36,502 bases of DNA, taken from assembly GCA_947630125.1 (NCBI GenBank), contig CANRGO010000016.1:1-36502 (forward strand), given 5' to 3'. Both the position numbers and the translations under genes were made by a program. Below are positions 26,648 to 34,807 of this stretch, piece by piece. Origin of the DNA: an uncultured Lachnospiraceae bacterium. Its GTDB lineage: Bacteria > Bacillota > Clostridia > Lachnospirales > Lachnospiraceae. Below the pieces are notes generated by a model that did no database searches, was not told the origin of the DNA, and saw only the letters and a list, made by a program, of their open reading frames with translations. Each line of letters opens with the position of its first letter. Position 1 is the stretch's first letter.

Positions 26648-27850
26648 ATGGCATTGACATTATCTAAAAAAGCACAGGCAGTTAAGCCCTCATCAACATT
26701 AGCGATTACAGCAAAAGCGAAAGCAATGCAGGCAGATGGAATTGATGTGGTTGGTTTTGGAGCAGGAGAACCTGATTTTAATACTCCAGAAAATGTTTGT
26801 GATGCAGCAATAAAGGCAATTCATAATGGGTTTACTAAATACACGGATGCTGCAGGAACAAATGATTTAAAAGAAGCTATCTCTAAAAAATTTAAAGATT
26901 TTAATGGTTTGGATTATAAACCAAATCAAATTGTAATTAGTAATGGTGGAAAACATTCTTTGTCCAATATATTTGACGCAATTCTTAATCCGAAGGATGA
27001 AGTGATTATACCTGCACCGTTCTGGCTTAGTTATCCTGAAATGGTAAAATTGTCTGATGGTGTTCCAGTTATTATTTATGGGGACAAAGAACATGGCTAT
27101 AAAATCACCCCAGAACAATTAGAACAAGCAATTACAGATAAAACGAAAGCCTTTGTCTTGAACAGTCCAAGTAATCCAACTGGTATGGTTTATACAAAAG
27201 AAGAATTACAAGCATTAGCAGATGTAATCGTTAAAAATAATATTTATGTGATTGCAGATGAAATGTACGAATATTTGATATATGGAAGTGAAAAGCATGT
27301 GAGTATTGCTTCCTTAAATGATGAGATCTATGCAAGAACGATTACTTGTTCAGGTTTATCAAAAAGCTATTCCATGACAGGGTGGCGTATTGGTTATACA
27401 GGTAGTAGTGTTGAAATTGCAAAACTGATGAGTTCTATACAGTCACATGCAACTTCAAATCCAAATTCCATAGCACAAAAAGCCGCAACGGAAGCATTAA
27501 ACGGTCCTCAGAATACAATGGAAACAATGCGAATTGAATTCGATAAACGAAGAAAGGCAATGTACTCAAGAATATTACAAATGCCATATTTTTCTGTACT
27601 TGAGCCAAAGGGGGCTTTTTATTTGTTTGTGGATGCCTCAGAAGTACTTGGAAAAAAATATAAAGATGAAATCATAGAAAATACGGAAAAACTAGGAGAA
27701 ATCTTAATTAGCGATTTTCAAGTTGCGATTGTACCATGTGCTGATTTTGGTTTCCCAAATCATATTCGTCTTTCTTACGCAATCAGTATGGAACAAATTA
27801 ACAAAGGCTTAGATCGTATTGAACGGTTTTTAAACACTTTACAATTATAA
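26648..27850 (+). CDS. Pyridoxal-phosphate aminotransferase, aspartate type (class I, Ib)
   Basis: Probably transfers amino groups between aspartate and 2-oxoglutarate; substrate is inferred from family only. 400 residues from ATG 26648 (AGGATGG at 26633-26639); the in-frame ATG at 26636 overlaps that site. Motifs: GFGAGEPDFNTPENV, KYTDAAGTNDLKEAI, NSPSNPTGMVY, the pyridoxal lysine Lys239 in SGLSKSYSMTGWRIGY, and the C-terminal arginine in NHIRLSYA. Flanked by terminators on both sides (26443 and 27858), so it is largely a single-gene unit. Confidence 0.9.
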   Translation: MALTLSKKAQAVKPSSTLAITAKAKAMQADGIDVVGFGAGEPDFNTPENVCDAAIKAIHNGFTKYTDAAGTNDLKEAISKKFKDFNGLDYKPNQIVISNGGKHSLSNIFDAILNPKDEVIIPAPFWLSYPEMVKLSDGVPVIIYGDKEHGYKITPEQLEQAITDKTKAFVLNSPSNPTGMVYTKEELQALADVIVKNNIYVIADEMYEYLIYGSEKHVSIASLNDEIYARTITCSGLSKSYSMTGWRIGYTGSSVEIAKLMSSIQSHATSNPNSIAQKAATEALNGPQNTMETMRIEFDKRRKAMYSRILQMPYFSVLEPKGAFYLFVDASEVLGKKYKDEIIENTEKLGEILISDFQVAIVPCADFGFPNHIRLSYAISMEQINKGLDRIERFLNTLQL

Positions 27851-27857
27851 AAAAGAT

Positions 27858-27887
27858 AGCTGCGACTTGCATTGTCGTAGCTTTTTT
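27858..27887 (+). terminator. Rho-independent terminator after the aminotransferase gene
   Basis: AGCTGCGAC-TTGCATT-GTCGTAGCT (one G-T wobble) followed by six Ts ending at 27887. The next gene starts only 27 bases later. Confidence 0.85.
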
Positions 27888-27914
27888 AAAATCAACAGAT
27901 TGAGAGGATAAAAA

Positions 27915-28460
27915 ATGGAAGAATTTAAACGTTTGGAGAGAACATTAATTCATAGTGGTAGCACCATTGACTATTATGTAGATACGATATTGGTACCAAA
28001 TGGAAATATTGCAAAATGGGATCATATTGAACATAAAGGTGCAGCGGCTATTGTACCAATTACTGACCGTGGTAATATATTAATGGTGAAACAATGGCGA
28101 AATTCCTTGAATCGCTATACGTTAGAGATACCAGCGGGAGGATTAAATTCCAATGAATTGGATGATAGCAAGTCAGCGGCAATAAGAGAACTTGAAGAAG
28201 AAACCGGCCACAGGTCTGATCATATAGATTTTTTAATTTCTATTCGTACTGCAGGTGCTTTCTGTAATGAAAAAATTGATATATATACTGCCCAGCATTT
28301 AATTCCGTCAAAACAAAATCTTGATGAGGACGAATTTATAGAAGTAGAAGAAAAGACTCTCCAGGAATTAATAGATATGATTTTTGCAGGCACTATACAG
28401 GATTCAAAAACGATCTCTGCAATATTTGCATATCAAGAAAAATATAGAAATTTGTCATAG
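27915..28460 (+). CDS. Nudix hydrolase, ADP-ribose pyrophosphatase type
   Basis: Likely hydrolyses ADP-ribose to AMP and ribose-5-phosphate. 181 residues. The Nudix helix is recognisable as LEIPAGGLNSNELDDSKSAA followed by the catalytic IRELEEETGHRSD. The first glycine-to-Glu part is one or two residues longer than the strict consensus, while the metal-binding REL-EEETG part is intact. RTAGAFCNEKIDIYTA after it fits the ADP-ribose branch. GAGAGGA at 27902-27908 sets ATG 27915. There is no room for a full promoter after the upstream terminator, so expression probably depends on read-through. Confidence 0.85.
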   Translation: MEEFKRLERTLIHSGSTIDYYVDTILVPNGNIAKWDHIEHKGAAAIVPITDRGNILMVKQWRNSLNRYTLEIPAGGLNSNELDDSKSAAIRELEEETGHRSDHIDFLISIRTAGAFCNEKIDIYTAQHLIPSKQNLDEDEFIEVEEKTLQELIDMIFAGTIQDSKTISAIFAYQEKYRNLS

Positions 28461-28571
28461 TAATAGTTGCTATAATTTTATTCGCATTTCGTTTTATGTC
28501 AACTGTTTTGGCTAGGTATTTTGTTTTTTAAAAGAAAAGGCACAAGAAATATTCCCTTTTTATTTCATAAA

Positions 28572-28600
28572 TTGACAATATATAGTACGTCAAATACACT
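28572..28600 (+). promoter_or_regulatory. Candidate promoter A upstream of xerD
   Basis: TTGACA at 28572-28577, 17-bp spacer, TACACT at 28595-28600. The -35 is perfect and the -10 is 4 of 6. It would give a leader of about 150 bases. Confidence 0.5.
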
Positions 28601-28668
28601 TGAATTCGATATCTTGTGTTTCTTGTAAAAAAGCTTGTAGACACTAGAAAAATCAGCAAAAGTAACAA

Positions 28669-28697
28669 TTGCAATTATAATTGATTCTGCTTATAAT
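28669..28697 (+). promoter_or_regulatory. Candidate promoter B upstream of xerD
   Basis: TTGCAA at 28669-28674, 17-bp spacer, perfect TATAAT at 28692-28697, 60 bases before the start. The better placed of the two. The rest of the 297-base gap (28461-28757) shows no gene and no clear terminator. Confidence 0.65.
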
Positions 28698-28757
28698 GGT
28701 ATCTAGACAGTTTTAAAATTGACTTTCAATACCTTATGAGGAAGGCTTTGGGGCTAT

Positions 28758-29642
28758 ATGCAGAACACAATTAATAATTTTATTTCTTATTTACATAATG
28801 TGAAAAAAATGTCTAAAAACACCGAAATGTCATATCAAAGGGATTTAGAAAAAGTTTTACATTTTTTAAATAAGCAAGGGATAAGCAGTGTTACATCAAT
28901 AACGGCCAAAAATCTTAGCGATTATGTGAAAAACATGGATACTGAGAATTTTGCTGTGGCTACAGTTTCAAGAAATATAGCATCAATAAAAGCTTTTTTT
29001 CATTATCTTGTTAAAGAAGGATATGTAAAGGAAGATGTTTCCATAGATTTAAAAGCTCCTAAAATAGAAAAGAAGTTACCTGATATATTAACAACTGATG
29101 AGGTGATTCAATTATTAGAACAGCCAAATGGAGATAGCCCAAAAGAAATTCGAGACCGAGCAATGTTAGAATTACTGTATGCAACAGGGATTCGAGTTTC
29201 GGAACTCATCTCTTTGGGGATAGCTGATATTAATATGCAAATGAATTATTTGATTTGTAAGGATCATAATAAGGAACGAATGATACCTTTTGGTGTGGAA
29301 GCGAGAAATGCGATACAGATATATCTTGAGAAATCAAGATTGGTTATGATGGAACCTACTGACTCAACAATCTTGTTTGTGAACTGCTCAGGAAAACCTA
29401 TGAGTAGACAGGGGTTTTGGAAAATCATCAAGTTCTATGCTAAAAAAGCAGGTATAACTTCTGAAATAACACCGCATACACTGAGACATTCTTTTGCAGC
29501 ACACTTAGTTGAAAATGGAGCTGATTTAAGAAGTGTTCAGGAAATGCTTGGACATTCTGATATTTCAACAACTCAGATTTATGCCAATCTAAATCATAAT
29601 CGTTTAAGAGAAGTCTATGCAAAAGCTCATCCAAGAGGATAA
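28758..29642 (+). CDS. xerD: Tyrosine recombinase XerD
   Basis: Site-specific recombinase that resolves chromosome dimers at dif with XerC. 294 residues, the Xer length. N-terminal SAM-like core-binding domain (FISYLHNVKKMSKNTEMSYQ). Catalytic set: Arg146 (TGIRVSEL), Lys168, His240-x2-Arg243 (HTLRHSFA), His266 (LGHSDIS), Tyr275 (TQIYANL). The beta-hairpin usually reading GKGxKER is CKDHNKER here, with one extra residue, while the lysine is kept. The chromosomal housekeeping context and absence of phage genes argue against a phage integrase. The ADP-ribose pyrophosphatase gene upstream is a common neighbour. Confidence 0.88.
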   Translation: MQNTINNFISYLHNVKKMSKNTEMSYQRDLEKVLHFLNKQGISSVTSITAKNLSDYVKNMDTENFAVATVSRNIASIKAFFHYLVKEGYVKEDVSIDLKAPKIEKKLPDILTTDEVIQLLEQPNGDSPKEIRDRAMLELLYATGIRVSELISLGIADINMQMNYLICKDHNKERMIPFGVEARNAIQIYLEKSRLVMMEPTDSTILFVNCSGKPMSRQGFWKIIKFYAKKAGITSEITPHTLRHSFAAHLVENGADLRSVQEMLGHSDISTTQIYANLNHNRLREVYAKAHPRG

Positions 29643-29659
29643 ATGATTCTATAAAAAAT

Positions 29660-29685
29660 AAAAGCAGCCATTTGGGCTGCTTTTT
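29660..29685. terminator. Bidirectional terminator between xerD and the DAHP synthase gene
   Basis: AAAAGCAGCC ... GGCTGCTTTTT: a GC-rich stem with A-tract on one side and T-tract on the other, lying between convergent genes. It can end transcripts from both strands. Confidence 0.9.
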
Positions 29686-29696
29686 CATATTGTTTC

Positions 29697-30722
29697 TTAA
29701 TAATCTGCAAGATCTAAAAGTAAGCGTTCACTATCATCCCAACCAAGACAAGCATCTGTTATAGATTTGCCATAAACGCCATCACCGACTTTTTGTGAAC
29801 CTTCAACCAGATAACTTTCAACCATAACCCCTTTAACAAGAGTTTTGATATCAGGACTTAATTTTCTGCTATGCATTACTTCTTTTATAATTCTTATTTG
29901 TTCTTTAAATTGCTTATCGGAATTATTGTGGTTTGCATCAATAATACAAGCTGGATTTGCTAAATCGCGTTGATTATAAAGACGTAGTAAAGTATGAAGA
30001 TCTTCATAATGGTAGTTGCATATACTGCGACCGTATTTATTAACAGCCCCACGAAGTATGGTGTGTGCTAATTGATTACCAGTGGTGTGAACTTCATATC
30101 CTCGATAAATGAAGGAATGTGGTACTTGAGCAGCATGCACAGAATTTAACATAACGGAAAAATCTCCGCTGGTAGGATTCTTCATACCGGCAGGTACATC
30201 AAAACCACTAACAGTAAGGCGATGCTGTTGATCTTCTACAGAACGAGCACCAATTGCAACGTAAGATAAAATATCTGCCACATAACCCCAGTTTTCAGGA
30301 TATAACATTTCATCGGCTGCTGTTAGTCCGGATTCTTTTATTGCGCGGATATGCATCTTTCGCATTGCGATTAATCCTTGTAAAAAGTCAGGATCCTTTT
30401 CTGGATCGGGTTGGGATACGATGCCTTTATATCCTTCGCCTGTTGTACGAGGTTTGTTTGTATAAATACGTGGAATTAAGATTAACTTATCTTTAACTTT
30501 TTCGTTAACTTTTGATAATCTTGATACATATTCACAAACGGAATCTTCGTTATCTGCACTACATGGTCCGATGATAACTAGTAATTTATCAGAAACTCCA
30601 GTTAAAACGTCTTTGATTTCTTGATCTCTGCTTGCTTTGATCTGGGCCAGTTCTTTTGGCATTGGATATTGTTCGCATATTTCTTCAGGGGTAGGTAATT
30701 TTTTTACATATGTGAAACTCAT
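29697..30722 (-). CDS. aroF: 3-deoxy-7-phosphoheptulonate (DAHP) synthase, class I
   Basis: First step of aromatic amino-acid synthesis: condenses phosphoenolpyruvate and erythrose-4-phosphate. 341 residues of the AroF/G/H type. IGPCSADNED, RIYTNKPRTTGEGYKG (phosphoenolpyruvate site), GARSVEDQQHR, PAGMKNPTSGD, RGYEVHTTGNQ and DANHNNSDKQ are all present. Which allosteric type (Phe, Tyr or Trp) cannot be decided. The gene letter is therefore tentative. TAAGGAG (complement of 30732-30738) precedes the start. Own promoter on the minus strand at 30767-30795; monocistronic, convergent with xerD. Confidence 0.93.
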   Translation of the reverse strand: MSFTYVKKLPTPEEICEQYPMPKELAQIKASRDQEIKDVLTGVSDKLLVIIGPCSADNEDSVCEYVSRLSKVNEKVKDKLILIPRIYTNKPRTTGEGYKGIVSQPDPEKDPDFLQGLIAMRKMHIRAIKESGLTAADEMLYPENWGYVADILSYVAIGARSVEDQQHRLTVSGFDVPAGMKNPTSGDFSVMLNSVHAAQVPHSFIYRGYEVHTTGNQLAHTILRGAVNKYGRSICNYHYEDLHTLLRLYNQRDLANPACIIDANHNNSDKQFKEQIRIIKEVMHSRKLSPDIKTLVKGVMVESYLVEGSQKVGDGVYGKSITDACLGWDDSERLLLDLADY

Positions 30723-30766
30723 AGTTAAAATCTCCTTAATTCGTCTTATGGTTGCAAAGCACTAAC

Positions 30767-30795
30767 ATTATATTATATTATATAGGTATATGCAA
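30767..30795 (-). promoter_or_regulatory. Promoter of the DAHP synthase gene
   Basis: On the minus strand: TTGCAT (complement of 30790-30795), 17-bp spacer, TATAAT (complement of 30767-30772). The surrounding TATAATATAATATAAT run gives several overlapping -10 candidates. The leader would be under 45 bases, too short for a T-box or attenuator. Confidence 0.7.
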
Positions 30796-30854
30796 CGTTA
30801 AAAACATACAAATAAGTGCCTGAAATAGATCGTAAAAATGGAGATAAGGTGTGA

Positions 30855-30883
30855 TTGACACGTTTTTTAATGGGTGTTATGAT
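30855..30883 (+). promoter_or_regulatory. Promoter of iscS-iscU-mnmA
   Basis: TTGACA at 30855-30860, 17-bp spacer, TATGAT at 30878-30883 with an extended TGT before it. One of the strongest promoters in the window. Confidence 0.85.
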
Positions 30884-30908
30884 GTTTTTACTAAATTCAA
30901 AGTGAAAT

Positions 30909-30955
30909 ACTAGGAATTGAAATGCAATTTCAGGAATTATAATTTAATTCCTAGT
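30909..30955 (+). promoter_or_regulatory. Nested inverted repeat in the iscS leader (operator or RNA switch candidate)
   Basis: Outer arms ACTAGGAATT (30909-30918) and AATTCCTAGT (30946-30955) are perfectly complementary over 10 bp. Inside, TGAAAT-GCA-ATTTCA (30918-30932) forms a small hairpin, and a second AGGAATT (30932-30938) can also pair with AATTCCT (30946-30952). The right arm thus has two competing partners. It lies just downstream of the promoter, where a repressor such as an Rrf2-family (IscR/CymR) protein or an RNA switch could act. The regulator is not identified. Confidence 0.6.
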
Positions 30956-30986
30956 GATATTATTGTAGAAAGGCATGGTTATACAA

Positions 30987-32162
30987 ATGATATATTTAGA
31001 TAATGCAGCAACTACGAAAACTGCAAAAGAAGTAGTAGATGCAATGATTCCATATTTTACCGAATTCTACGGTAATCCAAGTAGTGTGTATTCCTTTGCA
31101 ACCAAAAGCAGACAAGGAATTACAGATGCCAGAGAAGTTATCGCAAAGCATTTATCAGTTGCATCCTCAGACATATACTTTACTGGAAGTGGAACAGAAG
31201 CAAATAATTGGGCAATCAAGGCAACCTGTGATGCCATGGTACAAAAAGGGAAACATATAATTTCTACTAAAATTGAACATCATGCGATTTTACACACTCT
31301 TGAATATATGGAAAAAAAGGGATTTGAAGTTACGTATTTAAATGTGGATGAATATGGGTTGATTTCTTTGGAAGAATTAAAGTCTGCGATCAAAGAAGAT
31401 ACTATTTTAATATCGATAATGTTTGCAAATAATGAAATTGGTACGATTCAACCAATCAAAGAGATTGGTGAAATTGCAAAACAACATGGTATTCTATTTC
31501 ATACAGATGCTGTTCAGGCCTTTGGACAAATTCCAATTGATGTAAATGAATGCCACATTGATATGCTAAGCGCAAGTGCGCATAAATTAAATGGACCAAA
31601 AGGAATTGGATTTCTGTATATTAAAAAAGGTGTTAAAATTCGATCATTTATTCATGGTGGGAGCCAGGAAAGAGCAAGACGTGCAGGAACAGAAAATGTT
31701 CCGTCCATCGTTGGGTTTTCGGTTGCCTGCGAACGTGCATTTCGCTTAATGGAAGAGAAAACAAAAAAAGAATTAGAATTAAGAGACTATCTAATCAAAC
31801 GAATACTAGAAGAAGTGCCTTATGCAAAATTAAATGGACATCCAATAAAAAGACTTCCTAATAATGTTAATATCAGCTTTGAATTTGTAGAGGGTGAATC
31901 TGTATTAATTATGCTAGATATGAAAGGGATATGCGCATCAAGTGGTTCGGCCTGTACATCAGGTTCCCTTGATCCATCCCATGTTTTGCTTGCCATAGGT
32001 CTTCCCCATGAAAAGGCACATGGGTCTTTACGATTATCTGTGTGTGAAGAAAATACAATGGAAGAAATGGAAGAAGTGGTACAATCTGTGAAGGCAATTA
32101 TTCAACGTTTGCGTGAAATGTCTCCATTATATGAGGATTTTATAAAGAAAAATAGTAAATAA
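30987..32162 (+). CDS. iscS: Cysteine desulfurase (NifS/IscS)
   Basis: Pyridoxal-phosphate enzyme releasing sulfur from cysteine as an enzyme-bound persulfide. 391 residues from ATG 30987 (MIYLDNAATTK, the family's normal start); ATG 30975 is also in frame but sits one base after AAAGG (30969-30973). Motifs: SVYSFATKSRQGI, TGSGTEANNWAIKA, HHAILHT, HTDAVQAFGQ, the pyridoxal lysine in SASAHKLNGPKG, and the active-site Cys323 in SSGSACTSGSLDPSHVL. The loop type is group I (IscS/NifS), not SufS. Partners IscU and MnmA follow, so it likely supplies both cluster assembly and tRNA thiolation. Confidence 0.94.
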   Translation: MIYLDNAATTKTAKEVVDAMIPYFTEFYGNPSSVYSFATKSRQGITDAREVIAKHLSVASSDIYFTGSGTEANNWAIKATCDAMVQKGKHIISTKIEHHAILHTLEYMEKKGFEVTYLNVDEYGLISLEELKSAIKEDTILISIMFANNEIGTIQPIKEIGEIAKQHGILFHTDAVQAFGQIPIDVNECHIDMLSASAHKLNGPKGIGFLYIKKGVKIRSFIHGGSQERARRAGTENVPSIVGFSVACERAFRLMEEKTKKELELRDYLIKRILEEVPYAKLNGHPIKRLPNNVNISFEFVEGESVLIMLDMKGICASSGSACTSGSLDPSHVLLAIGLPHEKAHGSLRLSVCEENTMEEMEEVVQSVKAIIQRLREMSPLYEDFIKKNSK

Positions 32163-32217
32163 AACAAGTTATAAATCAATTTAAAAATTGAATTTTGAGA
32201 GAGGAATGGTTCTTTAT

Positions 32218-32655
32218 ATGTATACAGAAAAGGTAATGGAGCATTTTCAAAATCCAAGAAATGTTGGCGAAATTGAAAATGCAAGCGGGGTAGGAACTGT
32301 TGGTAATGCAAAATGCGGAGATATCATGAGGATTTATCTTGATATAGATGAAAACCAACGAATCAAAGACTGTAAGTTTAAAACCTTTGGTTGTGGAGCT
32401 GCTGTTGCAACAAGTAGTATGGCGACAGAACTTGTCATAGGTAAAACGGTAGAGGAAGCATTAAAAGTAACGAACCAGGCTGTTATGGAAGCCTTAGATG
32501 GTCTTCCGCCAGTAAAAGTACATTGTTCTTTATTGGCAGAAGAAGCAATTCATGCAGCGCTCTGGGATTATGCACAAAAAAATCACTTGGAATTTGATGG
32601 GTTAGTGCAACCAAAGTCAGATATTCATGAGGATGAGGAAAGTCAGGATTATTAA
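32218..32655 (+). CDS. iscU: Iron-sulfur cluster scaffold, IscU/NifU N-terminal type
   Basis: Receives sulfur from IscS and builds Fe-S clusters. 145 residues from ATG 32218 ([20 protein letters not shown]). Three cluster cysteines are present: Cys33 (NAKCGDIM), Cys59 (FGCGAA) and Cys103 ([11 protein letters not shown]). The C-terminus is a short acidic tail with no NifU NFU domain. ATG 32206 and TTG 32188 are in-frame alternatives; GAGAGGA ends directly before 32206, leaving 12 or more bases to 32218. Six bases separate it from mnmA. Confidence 0.93.
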   Translation: MYTEKVMEHFQNPRNVGEIENASGVGTVGNAKCGDIMRIYLDIDENQRIKDCKFKTFGCGAAVATSSMATELVIGKTVEEALKVTNQAVMEALDGLPPVKVHCSLLAEEAIHAALWDYAQKNHLEFDGLVQPKSDIHEDEESQDY

Positions 32656-32660
32656 TAGAA

Positions 32661-33740
32661 ATGGATAAGAAAAAAGTAGTAGTTGGAATGTCAGGTGGAG
32701 TTGATTCTTCTGTTGCAGCATATTTATTGAAGCAGCAAGGATATGATGTGATTGGTGTAACGATGCAAATCTGGCAAGATGAAGAAGAAATAAAAAACCA
32801 AGAAAATGGAGGCTGCTGTGGACTCTCTGCCGTTGATGACGCAAGAAGAGTTGCAACAACCCTTGATATACCATATTATGTTATGAATTTTAAGAACGAA
32901 TTTAAAAGTTCTGTTATGGATTATTTTGTAAAAGAGTATTTGGATGGTAGAACACCAAATCCGTGCATAGCCTGCAACCGTTATGTAAAATGGGAATCTC
33001 TATTAAAAAGAAGTCTTGATATTGGGGCAGATTATATTGCCACTGGGCATTATGCTAGAATTATTCAGCTGGAGAATGGACGTTACACTTTGAAAAGAAG
33101 TGTTACAGATGCAAAGGATCAAACGTATGCACTTTATAATTTAACACAGTATCAGTTGGCGCATACATTGATGCCTGTTGGAGACTATGAAAAAGATAAG
33201 ATCAGAGAAATTGCCAAGGAAATTAATCTTCCAGTTGCGCATAAAAAGGATAGTCAGGAAATTTGCTTTATTCCAGATAATGATTATGCAGCTTTCATAG
33301 AACGAGAGGCTGGAGATCAAGTTCCAAAAGAAGGAAATTTTATTGATACCAATGGGAATGTACTTGGGAAACATAAAGGAATCACACATTATACCATAGG
33401 ACAAAGGAAGGGCTTAAATCTAGCATTTGGAAAGCCAGTTTTTGTTACGGAAATTAGGCCAGATACCAACGAAGTTGTTCTTGGTGATAATGTAGATGTT
33501 TTTTCACAAGAATTGTTTTGTAATCAGATTAATTTTATGGCAGTAGAGGATATTAGTGAACCTAAGAGAGTGCTTGCCAAAATTCGTTATTCTCATAAGG
33601 GAACCTATTGTCTGATAGAAAAAATAGGTGAAGACTGTATTAAATGTACTTTTGAAGAACCAGTTAGAGCTGTTACCAAAGGACAGGCTGTTGTTTTTTA
33701 TGAGAACGATTATGTATTTGGTGGCGGAACCATCATATAA
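32661..33740 (+). CDS. mnmA: tRNA-specific 2-thiouridylase MnmA
   Basis: Makes 2-thiouridine at the wobble position of tRNAs for Lys, Glu and Gln. 359 residues. PP-loop SGGVDSS (11-17); catalytic cysteines Cys102 ([14 protein letters not shown]) and Cys202 ([10 protein letters not shown]); ATGHYAR, DQTYALY and [11 protein letters not shown] are also present. [13 protein letters not shown] segment near residues 50-61 resembles the MnmA form seen in many Clostridia. It lies six bases after iscU; the ribosome-binding site is weak, suggesting coupling. A shared terminator follows. Confidence 0.95.
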   Translation: MDKKKVVVGMSGGVDSSVAAYLLKQQGYDVIGVTMQIWQDEEEIKNQENGGCCGLSAVDDARRVATTLDIPYYVMNFKNEFKSSVMDYFVKEYLDGRTPNPCIACNRYVKWESLLKRSLDIGADYIATGHYARIIQLENGRYTLKRSVTDAKDQTYALYNLTQYQLAHTLMPVGDYEKDKIREIAKEINLPVAHKKDSQEICFIPDNDYAAFIEREAGDQVPKEGNFIDTNGNVLGKHKGITHYTIGQRKGLNLAFGKPVFVTEIRPDTNEVVLGDNVDVFSQELFCNQINFMAVEDISEPKRVLAKIRYSHKGTYCLIEKIGEDCIKCTFEEPVRAVTKGQAVVFYENDYVFGGGTII

Positions 33741-33744
33741 AAAA

Positions 33745-33777
33745 AAGCGTATTGACCGAAAAACGGTCAATACGCTT
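33745..33777. terminator. Convergent terminator shared by mnmA and the PHP phosphatase gene
   Basis: AAGCGTATTGACCG-AAAAA-CGGTCAATACGCTT, a perfect 14-bp stem. On the minus strand a seven-base T-run follows directly. On the plus strand AAAA precedes TTTTTT. The stop codon of the minus gene (33776-33778) overlaps the arm. Confidence 0.92.
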
Positions 33778-34594
33778 AAAATTTTTTCATAATCGGTTTT
33801 CTGTTTTCGAAAACAGTATAATACTTAATATCCAAAGAACTTAAGACTTCTTCAGCTACAGAAAAATATCTTGTTAAATCTTTGGCAGTATGTGCATCTG
33901 AGCCAATGGTTATAATTTCTCCACCAAGATTTTTATAACGACGAATAACTTCGGGTAGTGGATGGATATTTTTTAACTGCTTTGCCAAACCACCAGTATT
34001 AATTTCAATTCCTTTACCTTTTTGAATTAGTGCTTTTAAGATTTGATCAAAAATATCTTGATATTGCACATAGGTATAGTCTTTGTCTTTGTTAGGACCA
34101 TAACGAACGATATAATCAAGGTGGCCATATACATCAAAATTATCATAGGATAAGATGTTTTCTAGTATGGACTCAAAATATTTCTGGTATACGTCAGACT
34201 GAAGTTGATTTTCGTAAATTGAAGGATCACATACATCTTCCTTATTTAAAAGATGTGAAGAACCAATCACAAAATCAAAAGGATAAGAGTCTATAAATTG
34301 TTTGTTTCGAGTCGAAAGGTATGGCTGTAACCCTAATTCCACTCCGAAAAAAAGATTGATTCTACCCTCATATTCCTTTTTTAACTTTGTAAATTCTTCA
34401 TAATAGGCATCTGTGTATAATTCAAATGAAAGATCTTCCATACCCTTAATGACTGGATAGTCCATATCCATATGCTCTGTAAAACATAGGGAGTCTAAAT
34501 TATGATTGATTGCATGATTTATGATGTTTTCCATTGGCTCTTGGCAATCCCCTGAAAAATAACTATGTAAATGATAGTCAGATTTTATTCCCAT
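33776..34594 (-). CDS. hisK: PHP-domain histidinol-phosphatase
   Basis: Likely removes phosphate from histidinol phosphate (HisK/HisJ type), the penultimate step of histidine synthesis. 272 residues. Metal ligands of the PHP fold are seen: DYHLHSYFSGD, FTEHMD, FGVELGLQP, VIGSSH, VYGHLDYIVRY and ITIGSDAHTAKDL. AGAAAGGA (complement of 34601-34608) sets the start. No other histidine gene is nearby. Related PHP phosphatases act on other substrates, so the function is probable rather than certain. Confidence 0.82.
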   Translation of the reverse strand: MGIKSDYHLHSYFSGDCQEPMENIINHAINHNLDSLCFTEHMDMDYPVIKGMEDLSFELYTDAYYEEFTKLKKEYEGRINLFFGVELGLQPYLSTRNKQFIDSYPFDFVIGSSHLLNKEDVCDPSIYENQLQSDVYQKYFESILENILSYDNFDVYGHLDYIVRYGPNKDKDYTYVQYQDIFDQILKALIQKGKGIEINTGGLAKQLKNIHPLPEVIRRYKNLGGEIITIGSDAHTAKDLTRYFSVAEEVLSSLDIKYYTVFENRKPIMKKF

Positions 34595-34772
34595 AATATA
34601 TCCTTTCTATGAAATAATTGATAAAAAGTTAGCTAGTTTCATTATCTGATTAATTAAATCAAAACAGTATGGGCAAAATAATGAAATTATAGATAGATAA
34701 TGTGAAATCTTTGTGTAAATGTTAGAAAATCGGGTATTCGAGGTTAAATTGAGATTATTTTTCATTTACGCC

Positions 34773-34801
34773 TTGTATTTTTATTATAAATTGGTTAAAA
34801 T
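34773..34801 (+). promoter_or_regulatory. Candidate gap promoter
   Basis: TTGTAT at 34773-34778, 17-bp spacer, TAAAAT at 34796-34801. A perfect TTGACA also exists at 34819-34824 but has no good -10 at 16-19 bp. Confidence 0.5.
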
Positions 34802-34807
34802 AAGTTG

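Noticed and set aside
28758-29642. Phage or transposon integrase
   Set aside because: Xer length, full Xer residue set, housekeeping neighbours, no attachment repeats and no other mobile genes.
30723-30766. T-box or attenuator in the DAHP synthase leader
   Set aside because: The predicted leader is under 45 bases and contains no stem-terminator structure.
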